Source: an uncultured Barnesiella sp.
GTDB lineage: Bacteria > Bacteroidota > Bacteroidia > Bacteroidales > Barnesiellaceae_A
Direction of reading: 5' to 3'
DNA: 6,064 bases
Assembly: GCA_904502265.1 (NCBI GenBank)
Contig: CAJGDT010000100.1
Coordinates: 1 to 6,064, forward strand
Position 1 is the first letter of the stretch. The number at the start of each line of letters is the position of its first letter. Below the pieces are notes generated by a model. That model did not search any database, was not told where the DNA came from, and worked only from the letters and a program-made list of their open reading frames with translations. A program made the position numbers and the translations under genes. Positions 1 to 6,062 of this stretch are shown in pieces.

Positions 1-580
1 AAAGGTTCTCAAGCTCGGTTTTTATGTGATACAATCCCAATCTGTTGGCCAATGGAGCATAGAAGTAGTCGGTTTCGCCGGCAATTTTCATCTGTTTGTC
101 GGGGCGCATGCTACTCAATGTACGCATGTTGTGCAGACGGTCGGCAAGTTTAATGAGCAGTGCGCGTATGTCATATTGCACCGAGGATAGCATTTGTTGA
201 TAGTTGTCGATCTGCTTCGAGTGCTCATACTCCTCCTTCTTCTGTTTGGTAACAACGTTTACAAGGAAAGACACACCATTGCCAAAGAGGTGGCGAATAT
301 CTTCAATGGTGTAGTCGGTGTCTTCGACGACATCGTGCAGGAACGCTGCAATGATGGCATCGGTGCTCAACTCCAACTCCTCAGCGATGATACGCGCTAC
401 AGCAATAGGGTGGATGATGTATGGTTCGCCACTTTTGCGCTTTTGTTTGCTGTGTGCTTCGCATGCAAAGTTGAATGCTTTCTCGATACGCTCCATGTCT
501 TCATCACTCATTCGAGGACGAATGTTATCGAATAGTTCTTTGATGTTCTCTTCGATGATAGCTTGGTAGTCGTTTTCCAT
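1..580 (-). CDS. rel: RelA/SpoT-family (p)ppGpp synthetase/hydrolase, N-terminal part (3' end outside the window)
   Basis: Reading the minus strand from the ATG at 580-578 gives 193 open codons that run off the window edge, so the gene is partial. The translation begins MENDYQAIIEENIKEL and is the HD hydrolase domain of the long RelA/SpoT enzymes, which make and degrade the alarmone (p)ppGpp in the cytoplasm during the stringent response. Metal and catalytic motifs are visible: R48 and H57 in KRKSGEPYIIHP, H82-D83 with E86-D87 in LHDVVEDT, and D147 with N151 in KLADRLHNMRT. The hydrolase half therefore looks intact. The synthetase, TGS and ACT domains would lie beyond position 1 and cannot be judged. 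Residues 106-131 (LVNVVTKQKK and on) differ from the usual VDGVTKL loop, which may mark one of two paralogues often found in Bacteroidales. The start has only a weak GGA about seven bases upstream, and no convincing promoter was found. The family call is secure; the exact paralogue is not. Confidence 0.93.
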   Translation of the reverse strand, partial: MENDYQAIIEENIKELFDNIRPRMSDEDMERIEKAFNFACEAHSKQKRKSGEPYIIHPIAVARIIAEELELSTDAIIAAFLHDVVEDTDYTIEDIRHLFGNGVSFLVNVVTKQKKEEYEHSKQIDNYQQMLSSVQYDIRALLIKLADRLHNMRTLSSMRPDKQMKIAGETDYFYAPLANRLGLYHIKTELENL

Positions 581-710
581 AGTATCCTGTATAAGCTTGG
601 ATATGTTACCTTCAAATAAATTCAGCCCGCAATTTAGTAATTATATTATAAAATGGTATTGTCTGAGTTCGATTTTTTTATATTTTTTTGCAAGCGAGAT
701 ATAATTGTAT

Positions 711-757
711 ATAAATAATCGCAATGCACTTCAGGGAGGTGTATTGCGATTATTTAT
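711..757 (-). terminator. Intrinsic terminator-like hairpin after the META lipoprotein gene
   Basis: Two 19-base arms (711-729 and 739-757) are reverse complements except at one position and enclose a nine-base loop. The core is a GC-containing stem (CGCAAT and its complement), and the outer AT part ends in ATTATTTAT on the minus strand, giving a U-rich 3' side. It lies 21 bases after the stop codon of the minus-strand gene that ends at 778, where a terminator is expected. Read on the minus strand the one mismatch is A opposite C; on the plus strand it would be a G-U wobble, so the structure is nearly symmetric and could act in both directions. There is no run of pure T after the stem. Confidence 0.72.
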
Positions 758-777
758 AACTGATGTTGTGTTATTGT

Positions 778-1626
778 TTATTTGCGCTTGATAACAATCA
801 GGTTATGCTCCGATGGGCTTGCGTATAGAGCAACCTTATTGTTGTCGAGGATGCGGAATGAGTTGATGTTGTTGAGTAAGCCTAACATTTTGTCCTCAAC
901 CTCCATGGCTGCCGGAGCGCACATGCGTCGGGTCGATGCCACGCCTGTGAAGCGAATGCCGTTGTTAAGAGTTGTGTTATCATATTCGATTTCGCCATTC
1001 ATGATATTGCAACCTGAGTTGCCCGATAGATTACGTGCTTCGATGTCAATTATCATGGTAGGCTTTTGCTCTAAACGAACTTTTTTGCCGTCCAACTCCA
1101 CTACCTCCCAGTTGCCATTGAGTACTTCGCGCATCTGACGGCTGATAAGGGCTACACGTTGATAGTTGCTGTTGAGCAATTCGATAACGATAGCGTTGTT
1201 GTTGACCTCTACAGTGTTGTAGTGACGAGTGTCGTTTACGGCTTGCATTACATTATTGTCGGTCACTTCGGGACGGCATGCCATTGTGGTGCTCATGCAG
1301 TTGGTAAACTCCATTGAGCAATTGTCTCCCATAACCAATGTTCCGTTGAAAGTGTTGCAACCATTGTTTCCATATACGCGATGCGATTTGATATCAAAGA
1401 TAATGTGTACAGGATCGTCTCCTACCACCTCCTTATCGAGTGCTTGTGTAAAAATCCACTCGCCATTGAATACGTCACCGGGAAGTGATTTTAAAACGAT
1501 GTGTTTATTGGGGGTATTCTCTGTTGCGATTTGTTGTGAGTTGTCAGCGATTTGTGCAGTTTTGCATGATACTGCCAAGATGAGGGTCATAAGGATTGCT
1601 GAAAAGATGAATTGGAATTTCTTCAT
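778..1626 (-). CDS. Probable lipoprotein with two tandem META (HslJ/DUF306-like) domains
   Basis: This 282-residue protein starts with a lipoprotein-type signal (MKK, hydrophobic residues 6-19, then LAVSC with the candidate lipidated cysteine C21). The residues after C21 (KTAQIA) lack the acidic export signal known for Bacteroidetes surface lipoproteins, so a periplasm-facing anchor is the better guess. Two META-like domains follow, at about 54-163 and 169-279. Each opens with an LNG/FNG-x-W strand and carries the two family hallmarks: GNNGCN at 86-91 with STTMAC at 112-117, and GNSGCN at 202-207 with STRRMC at 231-236. META domains occur in HslJ, a heat-shock-linked outer-membrane-associated protein, and in many secreted proteins of unknown role; no enzymatic activity is assigned to them. 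Domain 1 has two extra cysteines (C103, C110). The gene is transcribed away from the TPR gene, has its own promoter-like site and ends at a hairpin, so it is probably monocistronic. The domain call is firm; the biological role is unknown. Confidence 0.88.
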   Translation of the reverse strand: MKKFQFIFSAILMTLILAVSCKTAQIADNSQQIATENTPNKHIVLKSLPGDVFNGEWIFTQALDKEVVGDDPVHIIFDIKSHRVYGNNGCNTFNGTLVMGDNCSMEFTNCMSTTMACRPEVTDNNVMQAVNDTRHYNTVEVNNNAIVIELLNSNYQRVALISRQMREVLNGNWEVVELDGKKVRLEQKPTMIIDIEARNLSGNSGCNIMNGEIEYDNTTLNNGIRFTGVASTRRMCAPAAMEVEDKMLGLLNNINSFRILDNNKVALYASPSEHNLIVIKRK

Positions 1627-1653
1627 TGTTTTATGTCGTTAAAGATTATTATG

Positions 1654-1684
1654 CGAAGGTATAAAATAATGTCCTAATTACAAT
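1654..1684 (-). promoter_or_regulatory. Candidate Bacteroides-type promoter for the META lipoprotein gene
   Basis: On the minus strand, ATTG (1684-1681) and TACCTTCG (1661-1654) are separated by 19 bases. Each box differs from the Bacteroides consensus (TTTG, then TAnnTTTG) at one base. The -7 box is 27 bases upstream of the ATG at 1626, so the leader would be about 20 bases. Position and spacing fit well; the match is good but not perfect. Confidence 0.55.
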
Positions 1685-1732
1685 CGGTGGAGTAGGTATA
1701 AAAATGAAAAAAAACAAAAAAAGACTAACCAT

Positions 1733-1764
1733 TTTTATTCTATCGCATTTATTGTTTACTTTTG
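1733..1764 (+). promoter_or_regulatory. Candidate Bacteroides-type promoter for the TPR protein gene
   Basis: TACTTTTG at 1757-1764 matches the -7 consensus TAnnTTTG fully. Twenty bases upstream is TTTT (1733-1736), one base off the -33 TTTG. The expected transcript start, a few bases after 1764, leaves a leader of about 15-20 bases before the ATG at 1788. An A-rich stretch at about 1700-1722 lies just upstream, between this site and the opposing promoter, and could act as an UP-like or bendable element; that last point is inference. Confidence 0.6.
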
Positions 1765-1787
1765 CACATAGTTAATAGGTATTATCA

Positions 1788-3842
1788 ATGAAACGACTGC
1801 TGTATATAATTGTTCTTTTGTTGAGTTGTGTTGCATCTTTGCCGGTGGTAGCACAAATCAACACGGAGCGTGTTATGAGTATTGGTCGTAATGCGTTGCA
1901 GTTTGAAGATTATGTCTTATCCATACAGTATTTCAATCAGGTAATAAAGCTTAAGCCTTATTGGGCCGATCCCTATTTCTACCGAGCAGTAGCCAAGTTA
2001 AATCTTGATGATTATCGTGGTGCCGAAGAGGATGTTACCGAGTGCATCAAGCGTAATCCCTATTTTAATAATGTATTCTATTTGCGTGGGGTTGTGAGGC
2101 AAAGTATGCTGGACTATGATGGTGCTATTGCTGATTACAAAGAGGCATTGATACACTCACCGGCCAATCGCGAATTGCTCAATAATCTGGCCATAGCCTA
2201 CGTGCAAGCCGAACGATATGAATTGGCCGATTCCACCTATAATGCATTGATTGAGAGTTATCCATCGTATGCTTCGGCATATATAACAAGAGGACAATTC
2301 TATTTGATGCGTGGCGATACTATTGCAGCCCGTGCCGATTATAATCGCGCCATAGAACTCAATAAAAATATGTCGGATGCGTATGTCCTGCGAGCTATGT
2401 TAAGTATCAAGTGCGATGACAATCTTGATCAAGCTTTGCTCGATATGGATATGGCAGTGCGTCTTGAGCCTAAGCGTGCAGAGTATTATATTAACCGTGC
2501 TCTTGTGAAGTACTATACCGACGATCTTCGTGGTGCAATGGCTGATTATGACCACGCTCAGTTGTTGGATCCGTCGAGTGTAATGATATATTATAATCGC
2601 GGACTATTGCGTGCGCAAGTGGGCGATCGCAATAAGGCAGTCGAAGACTTTACGGAGGTTATCAAACGAGAGCCTTATAACTATCTGGCTGTTCTTAATC
2701 GTGCTATATTGTATGATATGTTGGGCAAATATGATGAAGCAATAGCCGATTTTGATGCAGTACTGGAAGTATATCCCGAATATGCCGAGGCGATGTTTTC
2801 GCGATCTGAGGCTAAACGTAAAAATGGAGATATCCGAGGTGGTGAACGCGATTTTTCCTTGGCAATGAAATTGCAAGAGGAGCAGAAAAAGAATCCATCT
2901 TTAGTGGTAGAAGCTTCAGAAAAAGCTGCCGATAATATTAAAGCTCGTCAGGAGTCGGATAAAAACATCAGTAAGTATGATCGCCTCATGGTTGCCGATG
3001 AAGATTTGGCCAAAGCCTTTGAGCCGAAATACGAGAGTAAGGTGCGTGGACGAGTGCAAGATCGTAATGTTATGGTATCGTTGCAGCCTATCTATCTGCT
3101 TAGCTACTATGAACGACCCAATGAACTGCGCCCCACTAATGTATTCTGTGATGAGTTGGATCGTCTTAACGAACAGCGAGCTTTAGCGCATCAGTTGGTT
3201 ATTACGAATGAAGAGGTGGTGCTCGAGCCCAATTGTATTAGTGAGCATTTTACTTCGGCGATTGCTTATGGTAATGCAATAGATCGAGAGCAGGGCAATA
3301 CATTGCTCAATTACTTGGGACGATCGATAGACCTTATGTTGTTGCAAGACTATAGCGAAGCTATGCAGGATTTAGAGAAGGTAATTGCTCAAAGTCCCGG
3401 CTTTATGTTGGCATACTTTCAACGCGCTGCCCTGAGATATAAAAATCTTGAGTATCAACGTGCCGAGGCGGCTTTGAATAATAATAACGCCGATGTGTCT
3501 AAAACCGGTGTCGTGGCAACATCGGCTTTGCTCGATAATGTGCGAATACAGTACGATTTGATACGCCAAGACTTGACTCGGGCTATCGAGTTGTCTCCTC
3601 GTTTTGCTTATGCCTACTACAACCGAGCCAATATCAGCTTTGTTCTTGAACGTACTGACGATGCCATTGATGACTATAGTGAGGCATTGCGCTTGCAGCC
3701 CGATATGGCCGATGCCTATTTCAATCGAGGCCTGGCCTATCTTAAAAAGGGTGATGAGAATCATGCTCGCGAGGATCTGTCCCGTGCCGGCGAATTGGGC
3801 GTGATGGCTGCATATAATCTCCTTAAGCGAATGGGCGAATAA
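1788..3842 (+). CDS. Large exported tetratricopeptide-repeat (TPR) protein
   Basis: This 684-residue protein has an N-terminal signal peptide (MKR, hydrophobic 4-21, V-V-A before Q23), pointing to cleavage after A22 and a periplasmic or envelope location. TPR units of about 34 residues fill most of it. Roughly ten run from 28 to 362, recognisable by the repeated pattern of Y-x-x-R near the start, D-Y-x-x-A-I/A-x-D-Y-x-x-A in the middle and a closing L-x-P. Four more run from about 506 to 674. Between them, 363-505 shows no TPR pattern; it begins charged and helical (EEQKKNP) and then contains a more strand-like stretch (VRGRVQDRNVMVSLQPIYLL). The unit beginning near 541 is split by an insertion of about 20 residues (around 564-584). 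TPR arrays are protein-binding scaffolds, so a role in an envelope assembly is plausible, but no partner or reaction can be named. No strong Shine-Dalgarno site precedes the ATG. The gene lies directly upstream of thrS, but the 279-base gap and separate promoter argue against tight operon linkage. Confidence 0.9.
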   Translation: MKRLLYIIVLLLSCVASLPVVAQINTERVMSIGRNALQFEDYVLSIQYFNQVIKLKPYWADPYFYRAVAKLNLDDYRGAEEDVTECIKRNPYFNNVFYLRGVVRQSMLDYDGAIADYKEALIHSPANRELLNNLAIAYVQAERYELADSTYNALIESYPSYASAYITRGQFYLMRGDTIAARADYNRAIELNKNMSDAYVLRAMLSIKCDDNLDQALLDMDMAVRLEPKRAEYYINRALVKYYTDDLRGAMADYDHAQLLDPSSVMIYYNRGLLRAQVGDRNKAVEDFTEVIKREPYNYLAVLNRAILYDMLGKYDEAIADFDAVLEVYPEYAEAMFSRSEAKRKNGDIRGGERDFSLAMKLQEEQKKNPSLVVEASEKAADNIKARQESDKNISKYDRLMVADEDLAKAFEPKYESKVRGRVQDRNVMVSLQPIYLLSYYERPNELRPTNVFCDELDRLNEQRALAHQLVITNEEVVLEPNCISEHFTSAIAYGNAIDREQGNTLLNYLGRSIDLMLLQDYSEAMQDLEKVIAQSPGFMLAYFQRAALRYKNLEYQRAEAALNNNNADVSKTGVVATSALLDNVRIQYDLIRQDLTRAIELSPRFAYAYYNRANISFVLERTDDAIDDYSEALRLQPDMADAYFNRGLAYLKKGDENHAREDLSRAGELGVMAAYNLLKRMGE

Positions 3843-4014
3843 GTTTGTTCTTCTTCCCATTTATTGCGATTATTTCATGTAAATAATGTGTTGTATAACA
3901 GTGTGAATGAGTATTCTTTGCTTAGCAATAAGCGCGAGTACTTGTGAGTAGTCAATGCCAATTATTATCCACAATAATTTTGATGAAATAATATGCGACT
4001 TTCTTGGTTATATA

Positions 4015-4046
4015 TTTGTCAATCGCAAAATAAATTGCTAACTTTG
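4015..4046 (+). promoter_or_regulatory. Bacteroides-type promoter for thrS
   Basis: TTTG at 4015-4018, a 20-base spacer and TAACTTTG at 4039-4046 match the Bacteroides -33/-7 consensus at every specified base. Transcription would start around 4050-4055, giving a leader of roughly 70 bases before the thrS ATG. A second TAnnTTTG match (TATATTTG, 4011-4018) overlaps the -33 box but has no TTTG at a suitable distance upstream. Confidence 0.75.
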
Positions 4047-4062
4047 TCGCTCGTAAATTTTG

Positions 4063-4085
4063 GAGTATAGTGTATACTCTTTTTT
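4063..4085 (+). terminator. Hairpin plus T6 in the thrS leader: possible attenuator
   Basis: GAGTATA (4063-4069) and TATACTC (4073-4079) form a perfect seven-base-pair stem with a three-base loop, followed at once by six T (4080-4085). This is the form of an intrinsic terminator, yet it sits between the thrS promoter and the thrS start codon. Only two of the seven pairs are G-C, so it would be weak. It may act as a leaky attenuator, as a 5'-end stabilising hairpin, or as a stop for read-through from upstream. No competing antiterminator fold was identified by eye. Confidence 0.4.
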
Positions 4086-4121
4086 GAATATTAGATATAA
4101 AACAAATAAACTGATAATAAG

Positions 4122-6062
4122 ATGATTAAAATCACATTTCCCGATAACTCGGTAAAAGAATTTGAAAGTGGTGTTACACCGCTTGCTATTGCCGAGAGTA
4201 TCAGCTCACGATTGGCACAAGATGTACTCGTGGCTGAAATTGACGGTGAGGCTTGGGATTTGATGCGTCCTATTGAGAAAGATGCTCATATCAAGCTTTT
4301 CAAGTGGGATGACGCTGAGGGCAAGCATGCTTTCTGGCACTCATCGGCTCACCTCCTTGCCGAGGCTTTGCAATTGCTCTATCCCGGTATTAAATTCGGT
4401 ATCGGTCCTGCATTGGAGAATGGCTTCTACTACGACGTTGATCCCGGAGAACACTCTCTTACTGCCTCTGACTTTGAACGTATTGAGGCTAAAATGCTTG
4501 AGCTTGCTGCTCGCAAAGAGCCCATCGTACGTCAAGATATTACCAAGCAAGATGCATTGAAACTCTTTGGCGACCGTGGTGAGATTTACAAAGTTGAGCT
4601 TATCAACGAGCTTGAGGATGGTACTATCACCACTTATACACAAGGTTCATTTACCGACTTGTGTCGTGGTCCGCACATTCCCAACACAAGCGTAATCAAG
4701 GCCGTTAAGATTAACTCTTTGGCCGGTGCATACTGGCGTGGTGACGAGAAGCGTCAACAACTTATCCGTGTATACGGTATAACATTCCCCAAGAAAAAGA
4801 TGCTCGATGAGTACTTGGTGATGATGGAGGAGGCTAAGAAACGCGACCACCGTAAGATTGGTAAAGAACTCGAGTTGTTTGCCTTCTCACAATCAGTAGG
4901 TCAAGGTTTGCCTTTGTGGTTGCCTCGTGGTGCTGCACTTCGCGAGCGTCTCGAGAACTTCTTGCGTCGTATACAAAAGCGTTTTGGCTATCAACAAGTA
5001 ATGACACCTCACATCGGTGCTAAGAACTTGTATGTGACTTCGGGTCACTATGCTAAATATGGTAAGGACTCGTTCCAACCCATTCACACTCCCGAGGAGG
5101 GTGAGGAGTTCTTGCTTAAACCTATGAACTGTCCCCACCACTGCGAGATATACAAGACAGTACCTCGTTCATATCGCGACCTTCCCTTGCGCTTTGCCGA
5201 GTTTGGTACAGTGTACCGTTATGAGCAAAGTGGTGAGTTGCATGGTTTGACTCGTGTACGTGGATTTACTCAAGACGATGCCCACATCTTCTGTCGTCCT
5301 GACCAGCTCAAAGAGGAGTTCCTCAAGGTTATGGATATTATTTTCATTATCTTCAATGCTCTTCAATTTGAGAACTTCGAGGCTCAAATCTCTTTGCGTG
5401 ACCCCAATAACCGCGAGAAGTACATTGGTACTGACGAAAACTGGGAGAAAGCCGAGCGTGCTATCGTTGAGGCTTGTCAAGAGAAGGGCTTGAATGCTCG
5501 TGTTGAACTTGGTGAAGCAGCCTTCTATGGCCCCAAACTCGACTTTATGGTAAAAGATGCCATCGGTCGTCGTTGGCAATTGGGTACTATCCAAGTAGAC
5601 TACAACTTGCCCGAGCGCTTTGACCTTGAATATACCGGTAGCGACAACCAAAAGCACCGTCCCGTAATGATTCACCGTGCTCCCTTCGGATCAATGGAAC
5701 GTTTCGTTGCAGTGCTTATTGAACATACAGGTGGTAAGTTCCCCTTGTGGCTCACCCCCGACCAAGTTGCAATTTTGCCCATCAGCGAGAAGTATAATGA
5801 CTATGCACAACACGTAGCCGACGAACTCGCAAAGAACGACATTCGTGCCTTTGTAGACTTCCGCAATGAGAAGATCGGACGCAAAATTCGTGATACAGAG
5901 ATCAAAAAAGTACCCTATTTGCTCATTGTTGGCGAAAAAGAAGCAGAAAATGAAGAAGTTTCTGTAAGAAAACATGGCGAAGGTGATAAAGGTGTCGTAA
6001 AAATTACTACCTTTGCGGCGCAAATCTCTGAAGAAGTAGAGAAAATGATAAACCAATGGTAA
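4122..6062 (+). CDS. thrS: Threonyl-tRNA synthetase (complete)
   Basis: This 646-residue cytoplasmic class II synthetase attaches threonine to tRNA-Thr using ATP; the length is normal for the full bacterial form. Domains in order are TGS (about 1-62), editing domain (about 63-225), class II catalytic core (about 245-540) and anticodon-binding domain (about 545-640). The editing site that clears mischarged Ser-tRNA-Thr looks intact: H73 and H77 in HSSAH, and C181 and H185 in LCRGPH. The zinc ligands that recognise threonine are C337 (MNCPHH), H388 (DDAHIF) and H518 (MIHRAPFGS). Class II motifs are visible: motif 1 around P296, motif 2 with R366 (FGTVYRYEQSGELHGLTRVR), and motif 3 with R527 (GSMERF). 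The anticodon domain carries the typical VDFRNEKIGRKIRDTEIKKV. The ATG follows A-rich sequence and places the TGS domain at the true N-terminus. Codon use shifts over the last 40 or so codons toward GAA and AAA. In many bacteria infC follows thrS, and the window ends just where it could begin. Confidence 0.98.
   Translation: MIKITFPDNSVKEFESGVTPLAIAESISSRLAQDVLVAEIDGEAWDLMRPIEKDAHIKLFKWDDAEGKHAFWHSSAHLLAEALQLLYPGIKFGIGPALENGFYYDVDPGEHSLTASDFERIEAKMLELAARKEPIVRQDITKQDALKLFGDRGEIYKVELINELEDGTITTYTQGSFTDLCRGPHIPNTSVIKAVKINSLAGAYWRGDEKRQQLIRVYGITFPKKKMLDEYLVMMEEAKKRDHRKIGKELELFAFSQSVGQGLPLWLPRGAALRERLENFLRRIQKRFGYQQVMTPHIGAKNLYVTSGHYAKYGKDSFQPIHTPEEGEEFLLKPMNCPHHCEIYKTVPRSYRDLPLRFAEFGTVYRYEQSGELHGLTRVRGFTQDDAHIFCRPDQLKEEFLKVMDIIFIIFNALQFENFEAQISLRDPNNREKYIGTDENWEKAERAIVEACQEKGLNARVELGEAAFYGPKLDFMVKDAIGRRWQLGTIQVDYNLPERFDLEYTGSDNQKHRPVMIHRAPFGSMERFVAVLIEHTGGKFPLWLTPDQVAILPISEKYNDYAQHVADELAKNDIRAFVDFRNEKIGRKIRDTEIKKVPYLLIVGEKEAENEEVSVRKHGEGDKGVVKITTFAAQISEEVEKMINQW
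6008..6015 (+). promoter_or_regulatory. Possible -7 box of a promoter inside the 3' end of thrS
   Basis: TACCTTTG followed by C matches the Bacteroides -7 consensus fully and lies about 45 bases before the thrS stop codon, in an A-rich stretch with altered codon use. There is no TTTG 19-21 bases upstream, so only one half of a promoter is present. A single such box is expected by chance a few times in a window of this size. Its position just ahead of the expected downstream gene (commonly infC) is the reason to list it. Confidence 0.3.

Larger units (their letters stand above)
3843..4121 (+). other. Noncoding gap between the TPR gene and thrS
   Basis: This AT-rich stretch has no convincing gene; the longest ATG-started plus-strand reading frame I found is 28 codons (3955-4041) and looks like chance. 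No strong terminator follows the TPR gene: the only inverted repeat close behind it (3869-3875 with 3881-3887) is entirely A/T. Other items are a small hairpin with a GCAA loop at 3920-3933, a perfect DnaA-box 9-mer at 3965-3973 inside a short inverted repeat, and a good thrS promoter at 4015-4046 followed by a hairpin plus T-run at 4063-4085. Confidence 0.7.

Noticed and set aside
194..569. Two overlapping plus-strand frames (113 and 83 codons)
   Set aside because: Both are antisense to the HD domain of the RelA/SpoT gene, whose motifs are unmistakable on the minus strand.
1229..1642. Plus-strand frame of 137 codons
   Set aside because: It is antisense to the META lipoprotein gene and runs over that gene's start; no recognisable protein features.
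1788..1829. Reading the TPR protein as a lipoprotein (LLSC ending at C14)
   Set aside because: The match to a lipobox is real, but the hydrophobic stretch continues past C14 to a good signal peptidase I site (V-V-A before Q23). Ordinary secretion is more likely, though the alternative is not excluded.
3372..3860. Open frame of 162 codons on the minus strand opposite the end of the TPR gene
   Set aside because: It lies antisense to a clear TPR coding sequence, its translation shows no family features, and it has no promoter-like site. It is a shadow of the real gene.
3955..4041. A 28-codon reading frame (begins MPIIIHNNFDE)
   Set aside because: It ends inside the -7 box of the thrS promoter, has no ribosome-binding site and is short enough to be chance in AT-rich DNA.
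4050..4121. T-box riboswitch in the thrS leader
   Set aside because: The leader is only about 70 bases and lacks room for a specifier stem and the conserved T-box sequence. Only the simple hairpin with T-run can be supported.
3843..4121. Replication origin suggested by the DnaA box
   Set aside because: There is only one perfect box, with no box cluster, no clear unwinding element and no dnaA or dnaN neighbour.
5169..5675. Open frame of 168 codons on the minus strand opposite thrS
   Set aside because: The plus strand here encodes the catalytic motifs of ThrRS without a break. The antisense frame results from the codon bias of thrS.
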